From: Streptomyces sp. NRRL S-87
GTDB taxonomy: Bacteria; Actinomycetota; Actinomycetes; Streptomycetales; Streptomycetaceae
Assembly: GCF_000719335.1 (NCBI RefSeq)
Contig: NZ_JOGB01000093.1
Coordinates: 1-16,825 of the forward strand
DNA length: 16,825 nucleotides
Reading direction: 5' to 3'
A program made the translations under genes and the position numbers. Of this stretch, positions 10,288-16,726 are shown piece by piece; position 1 is the stretch's first letter; each line of letters opens with the position of its first letter. The notes below the pieces were generated by a model, which was given only the letters and a program-made list of their open reading frames with translations, made no database searches and had not been told where the DNA came from.

Positions 10288-11570
10288 GCGAGGTTCCCGT
10301 CCACGACCGTTGCCCGGCCCCGCAGGAAGGTGTAGGTGACGCGACCCGGCAGCTCGCGGCCCTCGTAGGGCGTGTTGCGGCTGCGGGAGGCGAAGTGCGC
10401 GGGGTCCACGACACCACGGTACGCAGGATCCACCAGCGTGATGTTCGCGGGCTCACCTGCCGAGACGGGGCGTCCGTGGCCGTCGAGGCGGCCGATGCGG
10501 GCCGGGGCGGCGGACATGCGGTCGGCGACGCCGGCCCAGTCGAGCAGGCCGGTCTCGACCATGGTCTGCTGGACCACGCTCAGCGCCGTCTCCAGGCCGA
10601 CCATGCCCATGGCGGCCGCGGCCCACTCGCAGTCCTTGTCCTCGTGCGGGTGCGGGGCGTGGTCGGTGGCGACGATGTCGATCGTGCCGTCGGCCAGGGC
10701 CTCGCGCAGGGCCAGGACGTCGCGCTCGGTGCGCAGCGGCGGGTTGACCTTGTAGACCGGGTTGTACGAGCGCACCAGCTCGTCGGTGAGGAGCAGGTGG
10801 TGCGGGGTGACCTCGGCGGTCACGTCGATGCCGCGGGACTTGGCCCAGCGGACGATCTCGACGGAGCCGGCGGTGGACAGGTGGCAGATGTGGACGCGGG
10901 AGCCGACGTGCTCGGCGAGCAGCACGTCGCGGGCGATGATCGACTCCTCGGCGACGGCCGGCCAGCCGCCCAGGCCCAGCTCGGCGGAGACGGTGCCCTC
11001 GTTCATCTGGGCGCCCTCGGTCAGCCGGGGCTCCTGGGCGTGCTGGGCGACGACGCCGCCGAAGGCCTTCACGTACTCCAGGGCGCGGCGCATGATCACG
11101 GCGTCGTCGACGCACTTGCCGTCGTCGGAGAACACCTTCACGTTGGCGGCGGACTCGTGCATGGCGCCCAGCTCGGCGAGCTGCTTGCCCTCCAGGCCGA
11201 CGGTGACGGCGCCGATGGGCTGCACGTCGCAGTAGCCGTGCTCCTGGCCGAGGCGGTAGACCTGCTCGACGACGCCCGCGGTGTCGGCGACGGGGAAGGT
11301 GTTGGCCATGGCGAAGACCGCGGTGTAGCCGCCGCTCGCGGCGGCGCGGGTGCCGGTCAGGACGGTCTCGGAGTCCTCGCGGCCGGGCTCGCGCAGGTGC
11401 GTGTGGAGGTCGACCAGACCGGGCAGCAGGATCTGGCCCTCCGCCTCGATGACCTGCGCGCCCTCGGCCGACAGGCCGGTGCCCACGGCGGCGATGGTCT
11501 CGCCGTCGATCAGGACGTCCTGCGCCTCGCCGCCGAGGACCTTCGCGCCACGGATCAGGATCTTGCTCAT
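10284..11570 (-). CDS. pyrC: Dihydroorotase, type I
   Basis: This 428-residue zinc amidohydrolase cyclises carbamoyl aspartate to dihydroorotate. Metal and active-site residues expected for type I enzymes are present: His56 and His58 in DLHTHLREPG (54-63), Asp150 in FSDDGK, His177 in AQHAQE, His230 in ICHLST and Asp303 in ATDHAPH. The substrate-binding MPNT-type motif here reads AMANTFPVAD near 87-96. The ATG at 11570 lies 2 bases after the pyrB stop with GAGGAG about 11 bases upstream inside pyrB. An upstream extension of the frame runs through pyrB and has low-complexity composition, so it was discarded. The stop overlaps the membrane-protein gene by 4 bases. Type I dihydroorotases often associate with aspartate transcarbamylase, whose gene is adjacent. 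Confidence 0.97.
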   Translation of the reverse strand: MSKILIRGAKVLGGEAQDVLIDGETIAAVGTGLSAEGAQVIEAEGQILLPGLVDLHTHLREPGREDSETVLTGTRAAASGGYTAVFAMANTFPVADTAGVVEQVYRLGQEHGYCDVQPIGAVTVGLEGKQLAELGAMHESAANVKVFSDDGKCVDDAVIMRRALEYVKAFGGVVAQHAQEPRLTEGAQMNEGTVSAELGLGGWPAVAEESIIARDVLLAEHVGSRVHICHLSTAGSVEIVRWAKSRGIDVTAEVTPHHLLLTDELVRSYNPVYKVNPPLRTERDVLALREALADGTIDIVATDHAPHPHEDKDCEWAAAAMGMVGLETALSVVQQTMVETGLLDWAGVADRMSAAPARIGRLDGHGRPVSAGEPANITLVDPAYRGVVDPAHFASRSRNTPYEGRELPGRVTYTFLRGRATVVDGNLA

Positions 11571-11572
11571 GG

Positions 11573-12562
11573 TTACTTGGTCTCCTCGGTGCGCGCGGCG
11601 TGGGACGGGGTGGTGACGGCGGGCTCGGAGCCGCCGAGCAGCAGGTAGAGGACGGCCATCCGGACGAAGACGCCGTTGGCGACCTGCTCGATGACCGTGC
11701 AGCGGTCGGAGTCGGCGACGTCGGCGGTGATCTCCATGCCGCGGACCATCGGGCCGGGGTGCATCACGACGGCGTGCTCCGGCATCTTGGCCATGCGCGC
11801 GCCGTCCAGCCCGTACCGGCGGGTGTACTCGCGCTCGGTCGGGAAGAACGCGGCGTTCATGCGTTCGCGCTGCACACGCAGCATCATCACGGCGTCGGAC
11901 TTCGACAGCACCTCGTCGAGGCCGTACGAGACCTGGCAGGGCCAGGTGTCGACGCCGACCGGGAGCAGGGTGGGCGGGGCCACCAGGGTGACCTCGGCGC
12001 CGAGGGTGTGCAGCAGGTCGACGTTCGAGCGGGCCACCCGGCTGTGCAGCACGTCGCCGACGATCGTGATGCGCTTGCCGGCCAGGTCCTCGCCGAGGGC
12101 GTCGGGGCCGATCAGGCGGCGGCGCATGGTGAAGGCGTCGAGCAGGGCCTGGGTGGGGTGCTGGTGGGTGCCGTCGCCCGCGTTGATGACGGGGGCGTCG
12201 ATCCATCCGGAGGTGGCCAGGCGGTAGGGGGCGCCCGAGGCGCTGTGGCGGATGACCACGGCGTCCACGCCCATGGCCTCCAGGGTCTGGGCGGTGTCCT
12301 TGAGGGACTCGCCCTTGGAGACGCTGGAGCCCTTGGCCGCGAAGTTGATCACGTCGGCGGACAGGCGCTTCTCGGCGGCCTCGAAGGAGATCCGGGTGCG
12401 GGTGGAGTCCTCGAAGAAGAGGTTGCAGATCGTGCGGCCGCGCAGGGTGGGCAGCTTCTTGATCGGCCGGTCGGCGGTCCGGGCCATCTCCTCGGCGGTG
12501 TCGAGGATGAGGACGGCGTCGTCGCGCGTGAGGTCGGCGGCCGAGATGAGGTGGCGCTTCAT
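11573..12562 (-). CDS. pyrB: Aspartate carbamoyltransferase, catalytic subunit
   Basis: This 329-residue enzyme joins carbamoyl phosphate and aspartate, the committed pyrimidine step. Carbamoyl-phosphate-binding [12 protein letters not shown] lies near 50-61 (STRTR at 53-57), the mobile-loop lysine is Lys84 in [16 protein letters not shown] is at 135-144, and HPGPMVRG at 268-275 is the C-terminal aspartate-site motif. No pyrI regulatory-subunit gene is next to it, as expected for actinobacteria. The ATG at 12562 has GGAG 7 bases upstream. A 163-base, very G/C-rich gap separates it from pyrR, unlike the tight spacing of the rest of the operon; pyrC starts 2 bases after its stop. Confidence 0.97.
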   Translation of the reverse strand: MKRHLISAADLTRDDAVLILDTAEEMARTADRPIKKLPTLRGRTICNLFFEDSTRTRISFEAAEKRLSADVINFAAKGSSVSKGESLKDTAQTLEAMGVDAVVIRHSASGAPYRLATSGWIDAPVINAGDGTHQHPTQALLDAFTMRRRLIGPDALGEDLAGKRITIVGDVLHSRVARSNVDLLHTLGAEVTLVAPPTLLPVGVDTWPCQVSYGLDEVLSKSDAVMMLRVQRERMNAAFFPTEREYTRRYGLDGARMAKMPEHAVVMHPGPMVRGMEITADVADSDRCTVIEQVANGVFVRMAVLYLLLGGSEPAVTTPSHAARTEETK

Positions 12563-12639
12563 CTGGGTGCTCCGGGTTCTCGGATGGAGGAGAGGCGGGC
12601 TCGGGGGTGGGGCGGGCAGGCCGGAGGCGCGCCGGGCGC

Positions 12640-12687
12640 GGGACGTGGTCCCGGCCGGGCGGGCCCGGGTGTCCGGCGGTGCGCCGG
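12640..12687 (-). other. Hairpin-rich spacer between pyrR and pyrB
   Basis: Within the 163-base gap (12563-12725) two small hairpins are clear: GGGAC/GTCCC (12640-12652, 3-base loop) and CCGGCG/CGCCGG (12673-12687, 3-base loop). No U-tract follows either and no PyrR-loop consensus is seen. They may slow transcription or set differential mRNA decay between pyrR and pyrBC. Function unproven. Confidence 0.35.
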
Positions 12688-12725
12688 CCCGTCGGTGCGG
12701 GCGGGCGCGCGGGCACCCGGAAGGG

Positions 12726-13298
12726 CTAGTGGCCGTTCGTCGCGGCCGGGCCCTGGCCGAGCAGCACGGCGTCGCGGCCGTCCTCCTCGTCGAGCTGGAC
12801 CTTGACCGTCTCGCGCAGCGAGGTGGGGAGGTTCTTGCCGACGTAGTCGGCGCGGATCGGGAGTTCGCGGTGGCCGCGGTCGACGAGGACGGCGAGCTGC
12901 ACGGCGCGGGGGCGGCCGAGGTCGCCGAGGGCGTCGAGGGCGGCGCGGATGGTACGGCCGGAGAAGAGGACGTCGTCGACGAGGACGACCAGGAGGCCGT
13001 CGAGGGTGTCGACGGGGATCTCGGTGCGGCCCATCGCGCGGGCGGGCTTCATCCGCAGGTCGTCGCGGTACATGGTGATGTCGAGCGAGCCGACCGGCAC
13101 CTTGCGGCCGGTGATCTCCTCCAGCTTCGCGGCGATCCGGCGGGCGAGGAAGACGCCCCGCGTCGGGATGCCGAGGAGGACCACGTCGTCGGCGCCCTTG
13201 GCGCGTTCGACGATCTCGTGGGTGATGCGGGTCAGTACCCGCGCGATGTCGGAGGCCTCGAGTACCGGCCGTGCCGCATCGGTGGCGTGCGTGTCCAT
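12726..13298 (-). CDS. pyrR: Pyrimidine operon RNA-binding regulator PyrR / uracil phosphoribosyltransferase
   Basis: This 190-residue protein binds UMP and an mRNA hairpin to repress pyr genes; homologues may also convert uracil and PRPP to UMP. The PRPP-binding motif [13 protein letters not shown] lies at about 104-116. Earlier segments [13 protein letters not shown] (42-54) and [10 protein letters not shown] (72-81) are standard PyrR features, and the basic residues between them fit the RNA-binding face. The ATG at 13298 has a near-perfect AAGGAGGT ribosome site 7 bases upstream. That site lies inside a hairpin carrying the PyrR recognition loop, which suggests translational autoregulation. 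It is the first gene of the pyrimidine operon and is divergent from bldD. Confidence 0.97.
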   Translation of the reverse strand: MDTHATDAARPVLEASDIARVLTRITHEIVERAKGADDVVLLGIPTRGVFLARRIAAKLEEITGRKVPVGSLDITMYRDDLRMKPARAMGRTEIPVDTLDGLLVVLVDDVLFSGRTIRAALDALGDLGRPRAVQLAVLVDRGHRELPIRADYVGKNLPTSLRETVKVQLDEEDGRDAVLLGQGPAATNGH

Positions 13299-13304
13299 GA
13301 AAAG

Positions 13305-13346
13305 GACCTCCTTCTCCGCCTCACTGGACGGAACTTAAAGGACGTC
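13305..13346 (-). promoter_or_regulatory. PyrR-binding hairpin that contains the pyrR ribosome-binding site
   Basis: The minus-strand RNA forms a lower stem, GACGUCCUU (13338-13346) with AAGGAGGUC (13305-13313), 8 pairs and one G/G mismatch; then an asymmetric internal loop; then an upper stem CCGUC/GGCGG (13327-13331 with 13316-13320) closing a six-base loop CAGUGA (13321-13326). The UCCAGUGAGGC core matches the known PyrR binding-loop consensus (UCCNGNGAGG). The lower stem contains the whole AAGGAGGU Shine-Dalgarno (13306-13313), so PyrR-UMP stabilisation would block initiation. There is no terminator alternative. Confidence 0.75.
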
Positions 13347-13361
13347 TGTCGTAGCTCCTCC

Positions 13362-13367
13362 ACCGTA
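13362..13367 (-). promoter_or_regulatory. Candidate -10 box of the pyr operon
   Basis: Minus-strand TACGGT fits TANNNT. The expected start near 13355 lies 9 bases before the left arm of the PyrR hairpin, giving a leader of about 57 bases that holds the complete element. No good -35 hexamer is seen upstream, so support is positional. Confidence 0.4.
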
Positions 13368-13405
13368 TCAGTGCCGCCGGGCTGATCGCGCCACGGGGAC
13401 GGCGA

Positions 13406-13426
13406 CACGGGTGCGAACCACCCGTG
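13406..13426. repeat. 8-bp perfect inverted repeat in the pyrR-bldD intergenic region
   Basis: CACGGGTG (13406-13413) and CACCCGTG (13419-13426) flank a 5-base centre. It lies about 39 bases upstream of the candidate pyrR -10 box and about 27 bases upstream of the bldD -35. The position between divergent promoters suits an operator. I do not recognise the motif. Confidence 0.45.
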
Positions 13427-13452
13427 CGTGGGGCGGGGCGCGGCCATTCGGC

Positions 13453-13482
13453 TTGACGCATCCACGTAACGCTGCGTAACCT
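13453..13482 (+). promoter_or_regulatory. bldD promoter
   Basis: TTGACG (13453-13458), an 18-base spacer and TAACCT (13477-13482) form a strong vegetative-type (HrdB-like) promoter. The predicted start near 13489 gives a bldD leader of about 53 bases. BldD operators overlap the spacer, the -10 box and the start site. Confidence 0.8.
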
Positions 13483-13495
13483 CACAGTGAGTTAC
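13466..13495 (+). promoter_or_regulatory. Two abutting BldD-type operator boxes
   Basis: GTAACGCTGCGTAAC (13466-13480) fits every position of the published BldD consensus nTnACnC(A/T)GnGTnAn. CTCACAGTGAGTTAC (13481-13495) fits with one mismatch and directly follows it. Together they cover the -10 box and expected start, so bound BldD should repress its own gene. BldD autorepression is known in S. coelicolor; the tandem reading is from this sequence. Confidence 0.75.
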
Positions 13496-13541
13496 CAGCC
13501 GCGCGGCGGAGCCGCACGTCGTCATAGCGTCCGGGAGCCTT

Positions 13542-14042
13542 ATGTCCAGCGAATACGCCAAACAGCTCGGGGCCAAGCTCCGTGCGATCCGCACCCAGCA
13601 GGGCCTTTCCCTCCACGGTGTCGAGGAGAAGTCCCAGGGCCGCTGGAAGGCGGTCGTGGTGGGCTCGTACGAGCGCGGGGACCGCGCCGTCACCGTCCAG
13701 CGGCTCGCCGAGCTCGCGGACTTCTACGGCGTTCCGGTGCAGGAACTGCTGCCGGGCACGACCCCGGGCGGGGCCGCCGAGCCGCCGCCGAAGCTGCGCC
13801 TGGACCTGGAGCGCCTGGCCCACGTCCCCGCGGAGAAGGCCGGCCCGCTGCAGCGCTACGCGGCGACCATCCAGAGCCAGCGCGGCGACTACAACGGCAA
13901 GGTGCTGTCGATCCGCCAGGACGACCTGCGCACCCTGGCCGTCATCTACGACCAGTCCCCCTCGGTCCTCACCGAGCAGCTGATCAGCTGGGGCGTGCTG
14001 GACGCGGACGCGCGCCGCGCCGTCACGCACGAGGAGGCGTAG
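13542..14042 (+). CDS. bldD: Developmental master repressor BldD, c-di-GMP-responsive
   Basis: This 166-residue transcription factor represses sporulation genes during vegetative growth; a c-di-GMP tetramer bridges two monomers to enable DNA binding. The N-terminal XRE-type helix-turn-helix domain spans about residues 5-72 (LGAKLRAIRTQQGLSLHGVEEKS and GSYERGDRAVTVQRLAELAD regions). The C-terminal c-di-GMP domain carries the bipartite signature RGD (114-116), eight residues, then RQDD (125-128), all intact. The ATG at 13542 has GGGAG 4 bases upstream. It is the only plus-strand gene here, divergent from the pyr operon and convergent with nusB. From memory it differs from the S. coelicolor protein at only a few residues, mainly at the C-terminus, which supports a Streptomyces source. 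Confidence 0.98.
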   Translation: MSSEYAKQLGAKLRAIRTQQGLSLHGVEEKSQGRWKAVVVGSYERGDRAVTVQRLAELADFYGVPVQELLPGTTPGGAAEPPPKLRLDLERLAHVPAEKAGPLQRYAATIQSQRGDYNGKVLSIRQDDLRTLAVIYDQSPSVLTEQLISWGVLDADARRAVTHEEA

Positions 14043-14078
14043 CCCCTCCGCGGTCCCGGTGAGGGGCCGCAGAAACGT

Positions 14079-14131
14079 AACGCCGATGGGCCTGGCCCGA
14101 AGCAGAGCTTCGGGCCAGGCCCATCGGCGTT
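14079..14131. terminator. 24-bp perfect hairpin between convergent bldD and nusB
   Basis: Arms 14079-14102 and 14108-14131 are exactly complementary with a 5-base loop CAGAG. It begins 36 bases after the bldD stop. Being symmetric it can stop transcripts from both sides; the minus-strand exit carries ACGUUUCU while the plus-strand exit is C-rich. A further GC palindrome (14132-14148) directly follows. Confidence 0.85.
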
Positions 14132-14153
14132 CCCCGCCCGGGGCGGGGAGACG

Positions 14154-14190
14154 CGGAAGGGCCCGCAGCCAATGGCTGCGAGCCCTTCCG
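14154..14190 (-). terminator. Hairpin directly downstream of nusB
   Basis: The outer stem pairs CGGAAGGGC (14154-14162) with GCCCTTCCG (14182-14190); a 2x2 internal loop follows, then an inner stem GCAGCC/GGCTGC (14165-14170 with 14174-14179). It lies 23 bases past the nusB stop. No U-tract. Probably terminates the efp-nusB transcript, backed up by the 24-bp hairpin beyond it. Confidence 0.65.
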
Positions 14191-14213
14191 AAGTGCGCGG
14201 ACCAGCGACGGCA

Positions 14214-14645
14214 CTACGCCTCGCGGCGCAGCTTCGGCTTCAGGTCCTTGAAGCGGCCCAGCAGGCCGTTCACGAAGGCCGGCGAGTCGTCCGTGGAGAA
14301 CTCCTTGGCCAGCTGCACGGCCTCGTCGATGCACACGGCGTCCGGGGTCTCGTCCTCCCAGATCAGCTCGTACGCGCCGAGGCGGACGATGTTCCGGTCC
14401 GCGACGGGCATCCGGTCGAGGTCCCAGTCCACCGCGTAGGTGGCGATGAGCTCGTCGATCCGGGCCACGTGCTGGGCGTACCCCTCGACCAGCTGCATCG
14501 TGTACTCGGCGACCGGCGGCTGCCGGTCGTCCGAGCGCGAGTGCCGGACCCAGTCGGCGAGTACCGTCTGCACGCCCTCGTCGCGCTGGTCGGCCTCGAA
14601 GAGGATCTGGAAGGCGCGCTTGCGGGCCTTGCTGCGGGCAGCCAC
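14214..14645 (-). CDS. nusB: Transcription antitermination factor NusB
   Basis: This 143-residue, all-helical RNA-binding protein works with NusE (ribosomal protein S10) at boxA RNA to prevent early termination in rRNA operons. Family signatures are present: ARKRAFQILFEAD near residues 7-19, a central IDELIATYAVDWDLDRMPVADRNI region near 63-86, and LGAYELIWEDETPDAVCIDEAVQLAKEF with the C-terminal FVNGLLGRF near 123-131. The GTG start at 14645 lies 2 bases after the efp stop, so translation is probably coupled; no strong separate ribosome site is seen. Adjacency of efp and nusB is common in Gram-positive bacteria. Confidence 0.96.
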   Translation of the reverse strand: MAARSKARKRAFQILFEADQRDEGVQTVLADWVRHSRSDDRQPPVAEYTMQLVEGYAQHVARIDELIATYAVDWDLDRMPVADRNIVRLGAYELIWEDETPDAVCIDEAVQLAKEFSTDDSPAFVNGLLGRFKDLKPKLRREA

Positions 14646-14647
14646 GG

Positions 14648-15214
14648 TTAGCTGTTCACCCGGCCGAGGTAGCTGCTGTCACGGGTGTCGACCTTGATCT
14701 TCTCACCGGTGGTGATGAAGAGCGGGACCTGGATCTCGTGGCCGGTCTCCAGGGTGGCGGGCTTGGTGCCACCGGTGGAGCGGTCGCCCTGGACGCCGGG
14801 CTCGGTGTGCTGGATGGTCAGCTCGACGGACGCCGGGAGCTCGACGTAGAGCACCTCGCCCTCGTGCTGCGCGACCTGGGCGGTGAAGCCCTCGATCAGG
14901 AAGTTGGCGGCGTCGCCGACGTTCTTGCGGTCGATGTGCAGCTGGTCGTAGGTCTCCATGTCCATGAAGACGAAGTACTCGCCGTCCATGTAGGAGAACT
15001 GCATGTCGCGGCGGTCGATGGTGGCCGTGTCGACCTTGACGCCCGCGTTGAAGGTCTTGTCGACGACCTTGCCGGACAGCACGTTCTTGAGCTTGGTGCG
15101 CACGAAGGCCGGGCCCTTGCCGGGCTTGACGTGCTGGAACTCGACGACGGACCAGAGCTGGCCCCCGTCGAGCTTGAGCACCATGCCGTTCTTGAGGTCG
15201 TTCGTGGAAGCCAC
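14648..15214 (-). CDS. efp: Translation elongation factor P
   Basis: This 188-residue, three-domain factor relieves ribosome stalling at consecutive prolines. The domain I loop reads KPGKGPAF (about 30-37) with Lys33 at the tip; the palindromic PGKGP form is the one I associate with actinobacterial EF-P that acts without lysine modification. The C-terminal [20 protein letters not shown] segment and the ending GRVNS match the family. The GTG at 15214 was chosen because it gives the usual 188-residue [10 protein letters not shown] start with AGGAG 11 bases upstream; an in-frame TTG at 15223 would leave only 2 bases of spacing. It follows the M24 gene by 60 bases and precedes nusB by 2. Confidence 0.97.
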   Translation of the reverse strand: MASTNDLKNGMVLKLDGGQLWSVVEFQHVKPGKGPAFVRTKLKNVLSGKVVDKTFNAGVKVDTATIDRRDMQFSYMDGEYFVFMDMETYDQLHIDRKNVGDAANFLIEGFTAQVAQHEGEVLYVELPASVELTIQHTEPGVQGDRSTGGTKPATLETGHEIQVPLFITTGEKIKVDTRDSSYLGRVNS

Positions 15215-15259
15215 GGTTGCCAAATCTCCTGGACTGAAAGACCACGGGTGCGGGCCCCC

Positions 15260-15275
15260 GCCCGGCGTGCCGGGC
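15260..15275 (-). terminator. Small GC hairpin at the stop codon of the M24 gene
   Basis: GCCCGG (15260-15265) pairs with CCGGGC (15270-15275), leaving a CGTG tetraloop, and touches the last base of the upstream gene's TAG stop. It is weak and lacks an adjacent U-tract, though UCUUUC occurs further on. It may partly separate the M24 gene from efp. Confidence 0.35.
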
Positions 15276-16381
15276 TAGAGCGCGAGCAGCTCCTTGGTCG
15301 TAATGGTGAGTAGCTCGGGTCCGCCGTCCGCCTCGGGGCGTACGACGAGCGTGTCATCGATCCGGACTCCGCCCCGCCCCGGGAGGTGGACCCCAGGTTC
15401 GACGGTGACCGGCACGCAAGCGTCCAGTTTACCCATTGCGGCGGGTGCGAGCTGCGGGTCCTCGTCGATTTCGAGTCCGACACCGTGTCCCGTGCACGGC
15501 GCGAGCGCTTCACCGTGTCCGGCCGCGTCGATCACGTGGCGTGCGGCCCGGTCGACGTCCCGGTACGCCGCCCCTGGCGTGAGGGCCTCACGGCCCGCCC
15601 GCTGGGCCGCGAACACCAGCTCGTACAGCTCGATCTGCCACTCCGCGGGGGTGGTGCCGATGACGAAGGTGCGGCCGATCTCGCAGCGGTAGCCGCGGTA
15701 GTTGGCGCCCAGGCACACCGAGAGGAAGTCGCCCTCCTCCACGCGCCGGTCGGTGGGCCGGTGCCCGGAGCGCCCGGAGTTGGGGCCGGTGGCCACCGAG
15801 GTGCGGAAGGCGGGTCCGTCCGCGCCGTGGTCGACCAGCCGGCGCTCGAGCTCCAGCGCGAGGTGCCGCTCGGTCCGGCCGACGAGGATGGACTCCAGCA
15901 GCTCGCCCAGGGCCTGGTCGGCGATCTCCGCCGCAATGCGCAGGCAGGCGATCTCCTCCTCGTCCTTCACCAGCCGCTGCTGTTCGACGGCGTGGCCGAG
16001 GTCGCCCAGCCGCAGCCGGGGGGCCACCGAGTGCAGGGCCCGGTGGCGGGCGACGGTCAGGTCGTGCTCCTCCACGGCGAGGCTGTCGGCACGAGCCGCC
16101 TGGGCGTGGTCGGCCGCCGCGACCGCGGGGTCGCCGCCGGGACCGTCCAGCACGCTCAGGCGCAGGTGGGCGTCGAGGCGCCCCTCCTGGGGGTCCCCGG
16201 TGGGGGTGTCCCGGCAGAACAGCAGGTCCTCGGAGGGCCCGAGCAGGAGGACGGCGCCCTTGGGCGCGGCTCCGGCGAGGTAGCGCACGTTCGCCGGGCG
16301 GGAGACGAGTGCTGCGGAGCTGCCCGCTGCGGCGAAGCGGTCACGGATCAGGTCACGGCGGGCCGCGTACACCTCTGACAT
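15275..16381 (-). CDS. M24-fold (Xaa-Pro peptidase/creatinase-like) protein with altered metal-ligand residues
   Basis: This 368-residue protein has an N-terminal creatinase-type domain (about 1-135) and a C-terminal pita-bread domain (about 139-368). Visible landmarks are KDEEEIACLRIAAEIAD (139-155), VATGPNSG (196-203), CLGANYRGYRCEIGRTF (223-239), CTGHGVGLEIDEDP (296-309), VTVEPGVHLPG (325-335) and GVRIDDTLVV (338-347). At the five positions that bind metal in Xaa-Pro aminopeptidases (Asp, Asp, His, Glu, Glu) it has Cys223, Glu234, His299, Glu328 and Asp342, so only two match. It may have shifted or lost peptidase activity; orthologues are usually annotated aminopeptidase P or PepQ. The ATG at 16381 has no ribosome site but TACCCT lies 6 bases upstream, suggesting a leaderless mRNA. 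efp follows after 60 bases. Confidence 0.85.
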   Translation of the reverse strand: MSEVYAARRDLIRDRFAAAGSSAALVSRPANVRYLAGAAPKGAVLLLGPSEDLLFCRDTPTGDPQEGRLDAHLRLSVLDGPGGDPAVAAADHAQAARADSLAVEEHDLTVARHRALHSVAPRLRLGDLGHAVEQQRLVKDEEEIACLRIAAEIADQALGELLESILVGRTERHLALELERRLVDHGADGPAFRTSVATGPNSGRSGHRPTDRRVEEGDFLSVCLGANYRGYRCEIGRTFVIGTTPAEWQIELYELVFAAQRAGREALTPGAAYRDVDRAARHVIDAAGHGEALAPCTGHGVGLEIDEDPQLAPAAMGKLDACVPVTVEPGVHLPGRGGVRIDDTLVVRPEADGGPELLTITTKELLAL

Positions 16382-16387
16382 GTTTTG

Positions 16388-16393
16388 AGGGTA
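16388..16393 (-). promoter_or_regulatory. Candidate -10 box for a leaderless M24-gene transcript
   Basis: Minus-strand TACCCT fits TANNNT, and exactly 6 bases (CAAAAC) separate it from the ATG at 16381, placing the expected start on the initiation codon. No Shine-Dalgarno is present, which agrees. The -35 is poor. Same geometry as at gmk. Confidence 0.5.
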
Positions 16394-16476
16394 AGAGTCT
16401 GTTTCCGCTGTCGCCTGTGGAGTGCGTCCGGACGGTGTCGGGGGCGGGAGCCCGCCTCGAAGCGGGAATGCCGTCA

Positions 16477-16533
16477 CGTGGTGTGTGGGGGAGGCGCTTG
16501 ACGGGGGTGGCAGGCTGGACCGGAGGCAGGCCC
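16477..16533 (+). repeat. Small GC-rich repeat, copy 1 (divergent)
   Basis: Starts with CGTGGTGTGTGGG (16477-16489), has GGCGCTTGAC (16493-16502) and GGGGTGGC, and ends near GGCAGGCCC (16525-16533). These blocks occur in the same order in copy 2 on the other strand. The TCCCC block and the 12-base palindrome seen in the other copies are missing or degraded. Confidence 0.6.
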
Positions 16534-16577
16534 GGGCCGAGGGGGGCCGCAGGCCCGGGCGAAGCCCCGAAGCCCTT

Positions 16578-16643
16578 GGGGTGGGCCTGCCGCTGGGCCT
16601 GCAGGCCACCCCTGTCAAGCGCCGAGGGGACCCACACACCACG
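16578..16643 (-). repeat. Small GC-rich repeat, copy 2 (inverted)
   Basis: On the minus strand it reads CGTGGTGTGTGGG (16643-16631), TCCCCTCG, GGCGCTTGAC (16623-16614), the palindrome GGCCTGCAGGCC (16596-16607) and CAGCGGCAGGCCCACCCC (16595-16578). It shares 20 consecutive bases with copy 3 at its start and 18 at its end. With copy 1 it forms an imperfect inverted pair that could fold as one long hairpin. Confidence 0.7.
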
Positions 16644-16726
16644 GGACGGCCCACGGGTCGGCGGAAGACGCGGCCGTCGGCGGTAGGGGCTGCAATCAGC
16701 ACACCGGGGTGTGAGGGCACCAGGGG

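Noticed and set aside
11571..12716. Extension of the pyrC frame through pyrB and the spacer
   Set aside because: Overlaps all of pyrB in another frame with Arg/Pro/His-rich sequence; the ATG at 11570 gives a normal-length dihydroorotase.
12563..12725. A second PyrR binding loop or attenuator before pyrB
   Set aside because: No UCCNGNGAGG-like core with a closing stem, and no U-tract after the hairpins.
15215..15223. TTG start for EF-P three codons upstream
   Set aside because: Only 2 bases from the AGGAG site; the GTG gives the usual 188-residue protein.
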